A DNA stretch of 64,000 nt. Origin: CAZVAR01 sp964625225. GTDB taxonomy: Bacteria; Pseudomonadota; Alphaproteobacteria; JAJUGE01. Below the pieces are notes generated by a model. The model searched no databases and was not told where the DNA came from. It saw only the letters and a list, made by a program, of their open reading frames with translations. The stretch is from NCBI GenBank assembly GCA_964625225.1, contig CAZVAR010000003.1, positions 1-64,000 on the forward strand. The letters are read 5' to 3'. Position numbers and translations under genes: made by a program. This document shows, in pieces, positions 54,830-63,126 of the stretch; position 1 is the stretch's first letter; every line of letters starts with the position of its first letter.

Positions 54830-55345
54830 TGCTGACGGAGCGTCGAATGACAGAGCGGTGCCGTAAGCACGGGAGTCGTGACGCGGCATCCGGCACTTCG
54901 CGTAAGCGGCGACGGCGACGTGGCGATGTCGGGGGACCAAACGGTTGAAGGCGCTGAAGAAAGACAGTGCCTGTCTGAAGACGCTTCTGGCCGCACAGCT
55001 GCCCCGCCCGGGCAGAAGGGACCAACCGCCCGCCGTTCGGATCTCGTCCGCGTTCGCCGCAACGGCATCGGCCAGATCCGCATAGACCGGGCCGCGGTCC
55101 GCCGTCGGCACGATTCCGAGGATCCGCCCGTCGCCGACGTTTGCCGGCGTGCTGGCGATCTTCCGCACGATCTCGCCGTCCCGGTCCGCCGCACCATGAG
55201 CCTTGCACCCCTGGATCGGCGCCTTGCGGTGGTGCCGCACCCAGCGGACCCTCATCATCCTTGGGCGGTGCCGGGGGGATCGCGGTGGCGCTGACGCGCG
55301 TGCCGGCCGCGACGACGCCCCCGAGATCGGGCCGGTCGGTCACGG
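54830..55345 (-). pseudogene. Decayed IS5-family transposase
   Basis: The minus strand reads GCKAHGAADRDGEIVRKIA then STPANVGDGRILG and VYADLADAV, matching the IS5 pattern (GYKAH.AVD..G..RK...TPANV.D). The block before it (VVAAGTRVSATAIPPAPPKD) is in another frame, so there is a frameshift near 55258. The second catalytic Asp region (YADKAY in the family) is mutated. A possible last third (FNRLVPRHRHVAVAAYAK) remains. No inverted repeats were found. Confidence 0.65.
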
Positions 55346-55516
55346 CCGCGAACAGCGCATCGAACCCGTCCGGTACTGCCTAGACTTGAGCCGCCGCAGG
55401 ATCTCAGGCCGGGCAACCCGGTCCACTCGACTGGTACCCACTAGGTACGCATGGACAGGAGACGGAAAAGCGGCAGCACGCACCTTGACCCAAGTGTTTG
55501 CCGCCGCTGGGAAACT

Positions 55517-55592
<76 letters not shown>

Positions 55593-55646
55593 GCCACGGC
55601 GGCACGGGATAACAGAGCGACGGTCGTTTGTCGAGACCCGGTTGTC

Positions 55647-56798
55647 CTATTCGGGACCGCCCGAACCGTGGGCGATCCTCACCTCGCGGTGGGCTCCCAC
55701 GCTCAGGACGAGTCCGAGTCCCAACTGCACCGTCAGCATCGCCGTGCCGCCGTAAGATATAAGCGGCAACGGCACGCCGACCACCGGTAAAATGCCCATC
55801 ACCATGCCGACATTGATGAAGACGTAGAAGAACAGCGTGCAGCCCATACCGATCGCCAACAAACGGCCGAACTGATTCGGGCTGCGCAGACCGATGCCGA
55901 AGCATACCGCGATCACGATGGCATAAAGCGCCAGCACGAAGAGGCAGCCCATCATCCCGAACTCCTCCGCCAGCATCGTGAAGATGAAGTCCGTCTGCTT
56001 CTCCGGCAGAAAATCGAGCTGGCTCTGCGTCCCGTTCAGAAAGCCCTTGCCGAACATGCCGCCGGAGCCCAGGGCGATCTTCGATTGCGTGATGTGATAG
56101 CCGGCTCCGAGCGGGTCGTGGCCCGGATCGAGGAAAGTCAGGACACGGCGGCGCTGATAGTCGTGCAGCATATTCCACGCGATCGGGACCATCGCGCCCG
56201 CCGCGAGCCCGGCAGCAAAGAACCTCCAGATCGCCACGCCGGCAAGGAAAAGCATCACGGCACCGCTGGCACTGATCATGACCGCGGTGCCGAGATCCGG
56301 CTGCTTCAGCACCAGTGCCACCGGCAATGCGATCATCACCAGGGGCGGCAACAGCCACAGGATGCGATTGACCTGGATTTCGTCGAGGGGATGGAAATAG
56401 CGGGCAAGCGCCAGTAGGAGCGCGATCTTTGCCAACTCCGACGGTTGGAGCGAGATCGGACCCAAGTCCAGCCAGCGCTGCGCACCCATGCCGATGACGC
56501 CGGCCACTTCCACCCCGAGCAGCATGCCGAGCACAACGAAATAGAAGGCGTACGCGTAGCGAAACAGCAGGCCGACATCGACGACGGCGAGCGCGAGCAT
56601 CAGGATCGCGCCGAAAGCAAAACGGACCATCTGCCGTCCCGCCCACGGCTCAAGACTGCCGTCAGCGGCGGAATACAGCATCGCGAAACCGATGCAGGCG
56701 ATTAAGCCCACCACCAGAAGCAGGAGCCAATTGACCTGCCACAGCTTCGCTGCGAACCCGACCGATGATCCGCCTGGTCTCGGCATCCCTGCGGACAC
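55647..56798 (-). CDS. rodA: Rod shape-determining protein RodA (SEDS glycosyltransferase)
   Basis: 383 aa with about ten transmembrane helices. SEDS motifs: GAQRWLDLGPISLQPSELAK, LVLKQPDLGTA, the catalytic-Asp segment FLPEKQTDFIF and PLPLISYGGTAML. It polymerises glycan strands with PBP2 during elongation. GTG 56798 lies 3 nt after the mrdA stop; an ATG at 56786 is an alternative start. Confidence 0.95.
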   Translation of the reverse strand: MSAGMPRPGGSSVGFAAKLWQVNWLLLLVVGLIACIGFAMLYSAADGSLEPWAGRQMVRFAFGAILMLALAVVDVGLLFRYAYAFYFVVLGMLLGVEVAGVIGMGAQRWLDLGPISLQPSELAKIALLLALARYFHPLDEIQVNRILWLLPPLVMIALPVALVLKQPDLGTAVMISASGAVMLFLAGVAIWRFFAAGLAAGAMVPIAWNMLHDYQRRRVLTFLDPGHDPLGAGYHITQSKIALGSGGMFGKGFLNGTQSQLDFLPEKQTDFIFTMLAEEFGMMGCLFVLALYAIVIAVCFGIGLRSPNQFGRLLAIGMGCTLFFYVFINVGMVMGILPVVGVPLPLISYGGTAMLTVQLGLGLVLSVGAHREVRIAHGSGGPE

Positions 56799-56801
56799 GG
56801 A

Positions 56802-58703
56802 TCAGATCTCGCTACGGCTGGCCAGGGCTGCGATCTGCGGTGCGATGTCGCTGACAAGCAGCATCGACGGAGCGTTTCGGGACGGATCGCGCTTCTGCGC
56901 CTCGAGCAGAATGTCGCGGGCAATCGGCGCTGCCACGGCGCCGCCGCCGCCGCCATGTTCGACGATGACCGAAACCGCATAGCGCGGCTGCGACAGGGGT
57001 GCATAGCCGACGAAAAGAGCGTGATCCCGCTCCTGCCGCTCCAAATCCGCGTTCTTCCGGATCCCGGCCCGCCGCTCCGCTGCGGTGATGCGCCGCACCT
57101 GCGAGGTTCCGGTCTTACCGCCCATCGCCATCTCCGGATCCTCGATGCGAGCGGCGCGGGCGGTTCCCCGCGCGCTCATGGTGACGCCGGCCATCGCCCG
57201 ACCGATGATGCCGAGATGGTCGGACGGGATGCCCACCAGAGATGTTGTCGGCATCCGATCGGGAAGCAGCCGTCCGTCCCGGCCGATGGCCCGGGTCAGG
57301 GTCGGCCGAATCGCGCGGCCCCCATTGACCAGGCGCGCCGTCATCACGGCGAGTTGCAACGGCGTAGCGAGCACATAGCCTTGCCCGATCCCGGCGATCA
57401 AGGTTTCGCCGATCAGCCAGGGCTTTCCGGTCGCGGCTCGCTTCCATGCGCGCGTCGGCACCAGCCCTTCTCGCTCGTTCGGCAACTCAATCCCGAGCCG
57501 CACACCCACCCCGAGCCGCTGTGCCATCTCGGCAATGCGGTCGATACCGACCCGGCGGGCCATCTCGTAGAAATAGACATCACAGGATTCGACGATGGCC
57601 TTGTGCATGTCGACGGCGCCGTGGCCGCCACGGCGCCAGCAGTGGAACTTGCCGTCCCCCAGGGAGAGGCTGCCGCTGCAGAACACCGTCTGAGTGGGAT
57701 TGAGGCCGGTCTCAAGCGCCGCCAGGGCGGTAACCATCTTGAAGGTCGACCCCGGGGCATACTGGCCGGCGACGGCCTTGTTGCTCAGTGGCGCCCGCGG
57801 ATCCGAAATCAGGGCACGCCAATCCTTGATCGAAATGCCGCCGGGAAACGGGTTCGGATCGTAGGACGGCCGTGAAACCATCGCGAGAATCTCGCCCGTG
57901 AGGACGTCAATGACGACTGCGGCGCCGGTCTCCTCGCCGAAGCGCTCCGCCGAGAAGCGCTGCAGCTCCGTGTCGATCGTCAACATCAACTCTCGGCCGG
58001 GATGCCCCTCGACCCGCCGAAGTTCGCGGATAACCCGGCCGACGGCATTGACCTCCACCTCGCTGATACCAGCCCTGCCGCGGAGCACCGCTTCGTGCGC
58101 CTTCTCGATGCCCGCCTTGCCGATGCGGAAATCGGGCAGGGTCAAGAGCGGATCGCCGGTGAGATCGTCTTCCGAGGCGGCCCCGACATAACCGACGACA
58201 TGGGCGGTCGTAGCGCCTTCAGGATAGACACGGCGGGGCACCATATCGATCTGAACGCCGGGCAGATCCGGCGCATGGACCGCAATGCGGGCGATCTCGT
58301 CCCAGGACAGATCCTCCAGCACCGGAATCGGATTGAACGCGCGACTGCGCTGGGCAGTCCGGAGCACCCGCTGTCGATCGCGATCAGGCAACGCAACGAG
58401 CTTGCCCAGCGCAGCCAGGATCCGGTCCAGGTCGCCGGCCTGCTCCGGGACAATCACGACCCGATAGCTCTGGCGGTTGATTGCCAGCGGCACACCGAAC
58501 CGGTCGACGATCACCCCGCGTTCCGGCGGCAACAACCGAGGACTGACGCGGTTCTCCTCGGCGAGCGTCGCATACCGCTCCGCCTGGGTCACCTGGAGCT
58601 GATACATTCGACCGGCGAGGAGCCCGAACGCCGCGAACTGCCCGCCGGCGACGAGAAGGGCGCGCCGTGTCAGGATCCGATACCGTTTCTGTTCGCGGCG
58701 CAT
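56802..58703 (-). CDS. mrdA: Penicillin-binding protein 2 (elongation transpeptidase)
   Basis: 633 aa, one N-terminal membrane anchor (LLVAGGQFAAFGLLAGRMY). The pedestal domain carries RGVIVDRFGVPLA. The transpeptidase domain has GSTFK (active Ser), SCDVY (SxN position) and KTGTSQ. Works with RodA next door. It starts 4 nt after mreD and ends 3 nt before rodA, a single operon. Confidence 0.95.
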   Translation of the reverse strand: MRREQKRYRILTRRALLVAGGQFAAFGLLAGRMYQLQVTQAERYATLAEENRVSPRLLPPERGVIVDRFGVPLAINRQSYRVVIVPEQAGDLDRILAALGKLVALPDRDRQRVLRTAQRSRAFNPIPVLEDLSWDEIARIAVHAPDLPGVQIDMVPRRVYPEGATTAHVVGYVGAASEDDLTGDPLLTLPDFRIGKAGIEKAHEAVLRGRAGISEVEVNAVGRVIRELRRVEGHPGRELMLTIDTELQRFSAERFGEETGAAVVIDVLTGEILAMVSRPSYDPNPFPGGISIKDWRALISDPRAPLSNKAVAGQYAPGSTFKMVTALAALETGLNPTQTVFCSGSLSLGDGKFHCWRRGGHGAVDMHKAIVESCDVYFYEMARRVGIDRIAEMAQRLGVGVRLGIELPNEREGLVPTRAWKRAATGKPWLIGETLIAGIGQGYVLATPLQLAVMTARLVNGGRAIRPTLTRAIGRDGRLLPDRMPTTSLVGIPSDHLGIIGRAMAGVTMSARGTARAARIEDPEMAMGGKTGTSQVRRITAAERRAGIRKNADLERQERDHALFVGYAPLSQPRYAVSVIVEHGGGGGAVAAPIARDILLEAQKRDPSRNAPSMLLVSDIAPQIAALASRSEI

Positions 58704-58707
58704 CGCG

Positions 58708-59226
58708 TCAGCCGAGCCTCAGCAGGCCGGCCCGCATCCAGCCGAAGACCAGGCTGATCGCGGGATACAGGCAAATGTTGAGGAGATACTGTACCAGCAG
58801 CGGCTTCGGCCAGACCAGCGTGCCATGGTAAAGCGAGGCCAGCACCCAACTCAGGGCGCCACTGGCGCCGGCCGCGACCGCGAACCCCCACCAGTCCACC
58901 ACGAACGGCCCCCGCGCAAAGTGCCGACGCGCCTGTCCCACGATCATGCCGCGGACCAGCAGCAGCACAAGGGCATTGAGGCCAACCGGGCCGCCGCCGA
59001 TCAGATCCTGGGCCAGTCCGAGACCGAACACCGCGAGCGGCGGCATCAGCTCCGGGCGGTGCACGCTCCAGTAATAGACGGCAGCGAGCGCGGGAAGCGG
59101 CGAAACCGGAGCCGCCCCGGGCACGGGCCAGGGCAGCATGCTCAACACGAGCAGCGCCAATGTCGCTGCGAACGGCACGGCGCGACGACCGAGCAGATCG
59201 AGCCGCTGCCAGAATCCCGGGGCCAT
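58708..59226 (-). CDS. mreD: Rod shape-determining protein MreD
   Basis: 172 aa from ATG 59226; five to six hydrophobic segments and MreD-type motifs (YYWSVHRPELMPPLAVFGLG and QDLIGGGPVGLNAL). A membrane part of the elongasome. Longer upstream reading is Arg/Pro-rich. mreB and mreC, normally just upstream, are not here: the next 290 bp are non-coding and lead to the divergent thi operon. Confidence 0.9.
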   Translation of the reverse strand: MAPGFWQRLDLLGRRAVPFAATLALLVLSMLPWPVPGAAPVSPLPALAAVYYWSVHRPELMPPLAVFGLGLAQDLIGGGPVGLNALVLLLVRGMIVGQARRHFARGPFVVDWWGFAVAAGASGALSWVLASLYHGTLVWPKPLLVQYLLNICLYPAISLVFGWMRAGLLRLG

Positions 59227-59522
59227 CAGGCGTGGTGATCGGACGACGGCGCGCGTCGGCAACCGTGTTCCGAGGATACCGGCAGGGCAACCTGGTCGGG
59301 GAGATCCTTCAAACACTCGCTCCGAGGGGTACAGCCGGCGGGTCGGGCGGGGCTCCGCCCGTCGCCTAGGCGAAACCATAACCGTCCGCGGATTGCAAGC
59401 GGACCGGAACCGGATCCCGGGTGGCGCCGCGCCAGCTGCCATGGCGCTCCGTGCAGCGCTGTGCGCCCTCGCTACCGAATTGACTTGCGTCGGCGCGGCG
59501 CAAGCCCAACATTCTTGAACAG
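59227..59522. other. Intergenic region between mreD and the thi operon
   Basis: About 300 bp holding both divergent promoters. TTGACT at 59480-59485 is a possible -35 for the thi operon, but no good -10 follows. A 7-bp GC stem-loop sits at 59343-59360. Confidence 0.4.
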
Positions 59523-59601
59523 CCGCCGGGGTGTCGGCTCCTTTCGGGCCGGCTGAGATGATACCCGTCGAACTTGACCTGGGTAATGCCAGTGTAAGGA
59601 G
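59523..59601 (+). promoter_or_regulatory. TPP riboswitch (THI element) before thiO
   Basis: Contains the conserved core pieces in order: GGGGTG, GGCTGAGATGATACCC, GAACTTGACCTGG, TAATGCC and GTGTAAGGA. Its 3' edge contains the thiO ribosome site TAAGGAG (59595-59601), 8 nt before the ATG. The expected effect is hiding of that site when thiamine pyrophosphate is bound; control at translation is inferred from this overlap. Confidence 0.93.
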
Positions 59602-59609
59602 CGTGCGAT

Positions 59610-60791
59610 ATGCAGTTGCCCCAGCTTCATGACAGCCCTTCGATCCTCCGCCGTGGCGCGAAGCCGCGAGTGGCGATCATCGGCGCCGGTGTGTCCGGGC
59701 TCGGAATCGGCTGGCGACTGGCGGCAGCCGGCTGCGATGTGGACGTGTTCGACCGCGGCGCTGCCGGCCATGGCGCCTCCTGGGCTGCGGCCGGCATGTT
59801 GGCGGCCTGTGCAGAGGTGGAACCCGGTGAGGAGCGGCTATTCGCTCTCAACCGCGCGGCTCAGCTCATGTGGCCAGAGTTTGCGGAGGAGCTCGAGCGG
59901 GCAACGGGCGTGGATCTCGGCTATCGCACGGAGGGAACGCTGGTCGTTGCGGTGACCCGGGATGACCAGCAGCAAATCCGCTTCTCCTACGATCTGCAGC
60001 GCCGGTTGGGCTTGGAGCCGATCTGGCTGAGCGGTGCCGAAGTGCGCGATCGGGAGCCGCATCTGCGGCCCGGCGTGGCCGGCGGCCTTCTGAGTCCGGA
60101 CGATCATCAGGTCGATAACCGCCAGCTTGCGCTGGCGCTGCGGGCCGCCTTCCTTAGTGTCGGTGGCCGGCTCCACGAGCATTGCGCGGTGACGGGAGTG
60201 AAGATCGCCGGCGGGCGGGCCACCGCGGTATGCGTCGATGACGGGGAGTGCGAGGCCGATATCGTCGTGCTCGCCGCCGGGCCGTGGTCACGAGGAATCG
60301 GCGGCCTTCCCGACGAAGCGCGGCCTCCGGTGCGACCGATCAAAGGCCAGATGCTCGCGCTACGGATGGACACGACGGAGCCGCTGACCAGACACGTGTT
60401 ATGGGCACCTAGGGTCTACTTGGTACCGCGCAAGGACGGCCGTCTCATTATCGGCGCCACCGTCGAGGAGCGCGGCTTCGATGACGACATGACCGCGGGC
60501 GGCGTACTGTCCCTTCTGGAGGCGGCCTGGCGCGCCGTACCGGCGATCGAGGACTTGCCGATCGTCGAGATGTGGACGGGCTTCCGACCGGGCTCGCGTG
60601 ACGATGCCCCGCTGTTGGGGCCGGCGCCGGTCGAGGGTCTGGTCTATGCCACCGGCCATCATCGTAACGGGATTCTGCTGGCTCCGATCACGGCCGATGC
60701 CGTCAGCCGCTATATTCTGACCGGCGAACTCCCGGAGGCGATCCGCCCATTTGGTTTTGGCCGGTTCGCGACCGACCAAGTCCCGGCCTGA
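59610..60791 (+). CDS. thiO: Glycine oxidase ThiO
   Basis: 393 aa. FAD-binding Rossmann start VAIIGAGVSGLGIGWRLAAA with ASWAAAGMLAA, later GPWSRGIGG, KGQMLALR and the C-terminal GFRPGSRDDAPLLG and ATGHHRNGILLAP typical of ThiO/DadA. It oxidises glycine to dehydroglycine for the thiazole ring. First gene after the TPP riboswitch; thiS follows after 10 nt. Confidence 0.95.
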   Translation: MQLPQLHDSPSILRRGAKPRVAIIGAGVSGLGIGWRLAAAGCDVDVFDRGAAGHGASWAAAGMLAACAEVEPGEERLFALNRAAQLMWPEFAEELERATGVDLGYRTEGTLVVAVTRDDQQQIRFSYDLQRRLGLEPIWLSGAEVRDREPHLRPGVAGGLLSPDDHQVDNRQLALALRAAFLSVGGRLHEHCAVTGVKIAGGRATAVCVDDGECEADIVVLAAGPWSRGIGGLPDEARPPVRPIKGQMLALRMDTTEPLTRHVLWAPRVYLVPRKDGRLIIGATVEERGFDDDMTAGGVLSLLEAAWRAVPAIEDLPIVEMWTGFRPGSRDDAPLLGPAPVEGLVYATGHHRNGILLAPITADAVSRYILTGELPEAIRPFGFGRFATDQVPA

Positions 60792-60801
60792 CGGAGGAAC
60801 G

Positions 60802-61011
60802 ATGGCGACGATCATGATCAACGGAAAAGCGGAGGCGCTGGACGGCGCGATCACCGTGGTGGAACTGCTGCGGCGACTCGGCGTCGATCCGGAGGCCAAG
60901 GGCGCGGCGGTCGCCGTCAACGGCGCCGTGGTTCCACGGCGGGAGTGGAACACCCGCCGTATCGCGGCAAATGACGAGATCGATGTGGTCCGGCCCTATG
61001 CAGGTGGGTGA
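60802..61011 (+). CDS. thiS: Sulfur carrier protein ThiS
   Basis: 69 aa, ubiquitin-like, with the essential C-terminal Gly-Gly (VRPYAGG). GGAGG lies just before ATG 60802. It carries sulfur as a thiocarboxylate to ThiG. thiG follows after 6 nt. Confidence 0.95.
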   Translation: MATIMINGKAEALDGAITVVELLRRLGVDPEAKGAAVAVNGAVVPRREWNTRRIAANDEIDVVRPYAGG

Positions 61012-61017
61012 GCGGAG

Positions 61018-61791
61018 ATGAGCGAACAGCCTTTCACGATCGCCGGCCGCAGCTTTCGCTCGCGCCTCCTCGTCGGGACCGCCGGATACCCCAACCAGCA
61101 GGTCATGCTGGACGCTATCGCGGCAAGTGGATCCGAGGTCGTGACGGTATCGATCCGTCGTATCAGTCTCGAAGGCTATGCCGAGAGCATGCTCGACCTG
61201 CTCGGCGACCGCTATTTCATCCTACCGAACACCGCGGGCTGCGAGACCCGACGCGATGCGATCCTGACCGCCCAACTCGCCCGCGAGGCGCTCGAGACCA
61301 ACTGGGTCAAGCTCGAGGTGATCGGCGATCGAGAGACTCTCTATCCGGATGCCGCACAGCTTGTCGAAGCGGCCGCGGAGCTCGTCCGCGACGGTTTCGT
61401 CGTGCTCCCCTACTGTAACGACGACCCCATTACCTGCCGCAAGCTCGCCGACGTGGGATGCGCCGCGGTGATGCCGCTAGGATCGCCGATCGGCTCGGGC
61501 ATGGGCATTTGCAATCCCTACAACATCGAGTTGATCGCATCGCGCTCACCGGTGCCGGTTATCCTTGATGCCGGCATCGGCACCGCCTCCGATGCGACCC
61601 GCGCGATGGAGCTCGGCTGCGACGGCGTCCTCCTGAACTCCGCCCTGTCGAAGGCCCGCGATCCGGTCCGTATGGCCGGCGCCATGCGGGCAGCCGTCGA
61701 GGCCGGTTGGGAGGCCCGCCAGGCGGGCCGGATGCCGTTGCGCACTCATGCCGAGGCGTCGAGTCCGCAACTCGGCCTGATCGGTACGTGA
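61018..61791 (+). CDS. thiG: Thiazole synthase ThiG
   Basis: 257 aa TIM barrel. FRSRLLVGTAGYPN start, Schiff-base Lys in ETNWVKLEVIGD (about residue 99), PLGSPIGSGMGI and LLNSALSKARDP. It condenses the DXP-imine, ThiS thiocarboxylate and dehydroglycine to the thiazole. A 4-bp GTGA overlap joins it to thiE. Confidence 0.96.
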   Translation: MSEQPFTIAGRSFRSRLLVGTAGYPNQQVMLDAIAASGSEVVTVSIRRISLEGYAESMLDLLGDRYFILPNTAGCETRRDAILTAQLAREALETNWVKLEVIGDRETLYPDAAQLVEAAAELVRDGFVVLPYCNDDPITCRKLADVGCAAVMPLGSPIGSGMGICNPYNIELIASRSPVPVILDAGIGTASDATRAMELGCDGVLLNSALSKARDPVRMAGAMRAAVEAGWEARQAGRMPLRTHAEASSPQLGLIGT

Positions 61792-62438
61792 GGCCGCTGC
61801 CGGCTCCTCCCCTGCTCCTGATCACCGACCGGCGCAGCGCGCGGAAACCGTTGGAGCAGGTTGTGCAAGCGGCGCTGCATGGCGGCTGCCGCTGGATAAG
61901 CTTGCGCGAGAAGGACTTGCCGGCGGCCGAACGCGTGGCGCTGCTGCGCGCGCTGCTGGCGCTTGCGCGACCGTTCGGTGCCGCGGTGATGATCCACGAG
62001 GACGTCGAAGCCGCCGCGGCCGCAGGCGCGGACGGCGTACATCTGCCTGCCGGCGGCCGACCGTACACCGCGCGGCAGCAGCTCGGTCCCGGTGTGCTGA
62101 TCGGGATCTCGACGCACTCCGTGGCAGAAGCCGCGGCCGCCGACAAGGCCGGGGCCGACTACGCAACTCTAAGTCCGATTTACCCGACCGACAGCAAGCC
62201 CGGCTATGGTCCACCACTCGGCGTGAACGCTCTTACCGAGGCTGCGGCCTCGGTAACAATCCCGATTCTGGCGCTGGGCGGCATTGACGCGGAGCGCGTA
62301 GCGGCGTGCCGGTCGGCAGGTGCCGCGGGCGTCGCCGTTATGGGCACCGTCATGACCGCCGAGGATCCGGCTGCTGTCACGGCCGGACTGGTGACGGCGC
62401 TTGCCGGCAGTGATAATGCGGCACCATGGAAACCGTAA
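61788..62438 (+). CDS. thiE: Thiamine-phosphate synthase ThiE
   Basis: 216 aa from GTG 61788 (GTGA overlap with the thiG stop). Motifs: LLITDRR, ISLREKDLP, GVHLP, IGISTHSVAEA, LSPIYPTDSKPGYGPPLG and LGGIDAERV. It couples the thiazole and pyrimidine phosphates. The Lys in SLREKDLP and phosphate loop appear intact. It overlaps the next gene by 13 bp. thiC and thiD are not in the window. Confidence 0.94.
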   Translation: MRPLPAPPLLLITDRRSARKPLEQVVQAALHGGCRWISLREKDLPAAERVALLRALLALARPFGAAVMIHEDVEAAAAAGADGVHLPAGGRPYTARQQLGPGVLIGISTHSVAEAAAADKAGADYATLSPIYPTDSKPGYGPPLGVNALTEAAASVTIPILALGGIDAERVAACRSAGAAGVAVMGTVMTAEDPAAVTAGLVTALAGSDNAAPWKP

Positions 62439-62896
62439 TCCTGGCGGCGCTGGTCGCCGCCCTGCTGCTGTTCTGGGTCAACAAGCGCCGTCCCGGCATC
62501 TTCGCCGGGACACCGCCGGCGAGGACGCCAGGCGCGCCCCGCATGATGCCTCGACTCGGCGAACCCGGTACCATGACCGAGGCGCAAGCGGAGGCATTGC
62601 GACGGAACCGGTTCACGCCCCACCCGAGTTGGAGCTCGGACGAGGCCGCCTTGATCCTGGACGCACTCCTCTACCTGCGGACCGTCTGCGAGGAGACGCT
62701 GGGCGAGCGCGAGCCGGACGTAGGTATCCAGAATGAACTGCTCGCCTTCATCCTGACCGACGAAGACCTGCGCAATCACATCCGCAAATGGGGTGCCGAC
62801 CGGCGTGCCGCCGGGATCGAAGAGGACCCCCCGCAGCTCCGGCGCAACCATCAGTTCGAGCGGGTGGCCGGCAAGGCGCGGGAGCTGGCCGGGTAG
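62426..62896 (+). CDS. Hypothetical protein with N-terminal membrane helix (156 aa)
   Basis: METVILAALVAALLLFWVNK forms an N-terminal anchor. The rest is a soluble, charged domain with SSDEAALILDALLYLRTVCE and DEDLRNHIRKWGADRRAAG, protein-like and helical. I do not recognise a family. It starts inside the 3' end of thiE and is probably translated with the thi operon, but a link to thiamine is only positional. Confidence 0.6.
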   Translation: METVILAALVAALLLFWVNKRRPGIFAGTPPARTPGAPRMMPRLGEPGTMTEAQAEALRRNRFTPHPSWSSDEAALILDALLYLRTVCEETLGEREPDVGIQNELLAFILTDEDLRNHIRKWGADRRAAGIEEDPPQLRRNHQFERVAGKARELAG

Positions 62897-62923
62897 ACCG
62901 CACCGGCAAGGCAATGCCGTGCG

Positions 62924-63109
62924 CTAGGAGCCGTCCCGGTCGAGTCGCTTGCCCTCGAGCTCCTTGGCCGCGCGCTCGGCGTTCTGTCGTTCGCGTTCGC
63001 GCTCACCCCGGCTTCGGCCGAACCGCGACCGGTTGGCCGCCGCTTCCTGTTCCTTCACCTGACGGCGCCGCGCCTTGCGGGCACGGTTCAGGTTGACGAT
63101 GTCGCTCAA
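62924..63109 (-). CDS. DUF4169 family protein
   Basis: 61 aa beginning (TTG 63109) SDIVNLNRARKARRR, then AAANRSRFGRSRGERE, the DUF4169 pattern found across alphaproteobacteria. It is highly basic and coiled-coil like, with unknown function. GTG 63118 is an alternative start; the family start favours the later one. It diverges from the AsmA gene with 17 bp between. Confidence 0.75.
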   Translation of the reverse strand: MSDIVNLNRARKARRRQVKEQEAAANRSRFGRSRGERERERQNAERAAKELEGKRLDRDGS

Positions 63110-63126
63110 AGCAAGCACCTATCGAC

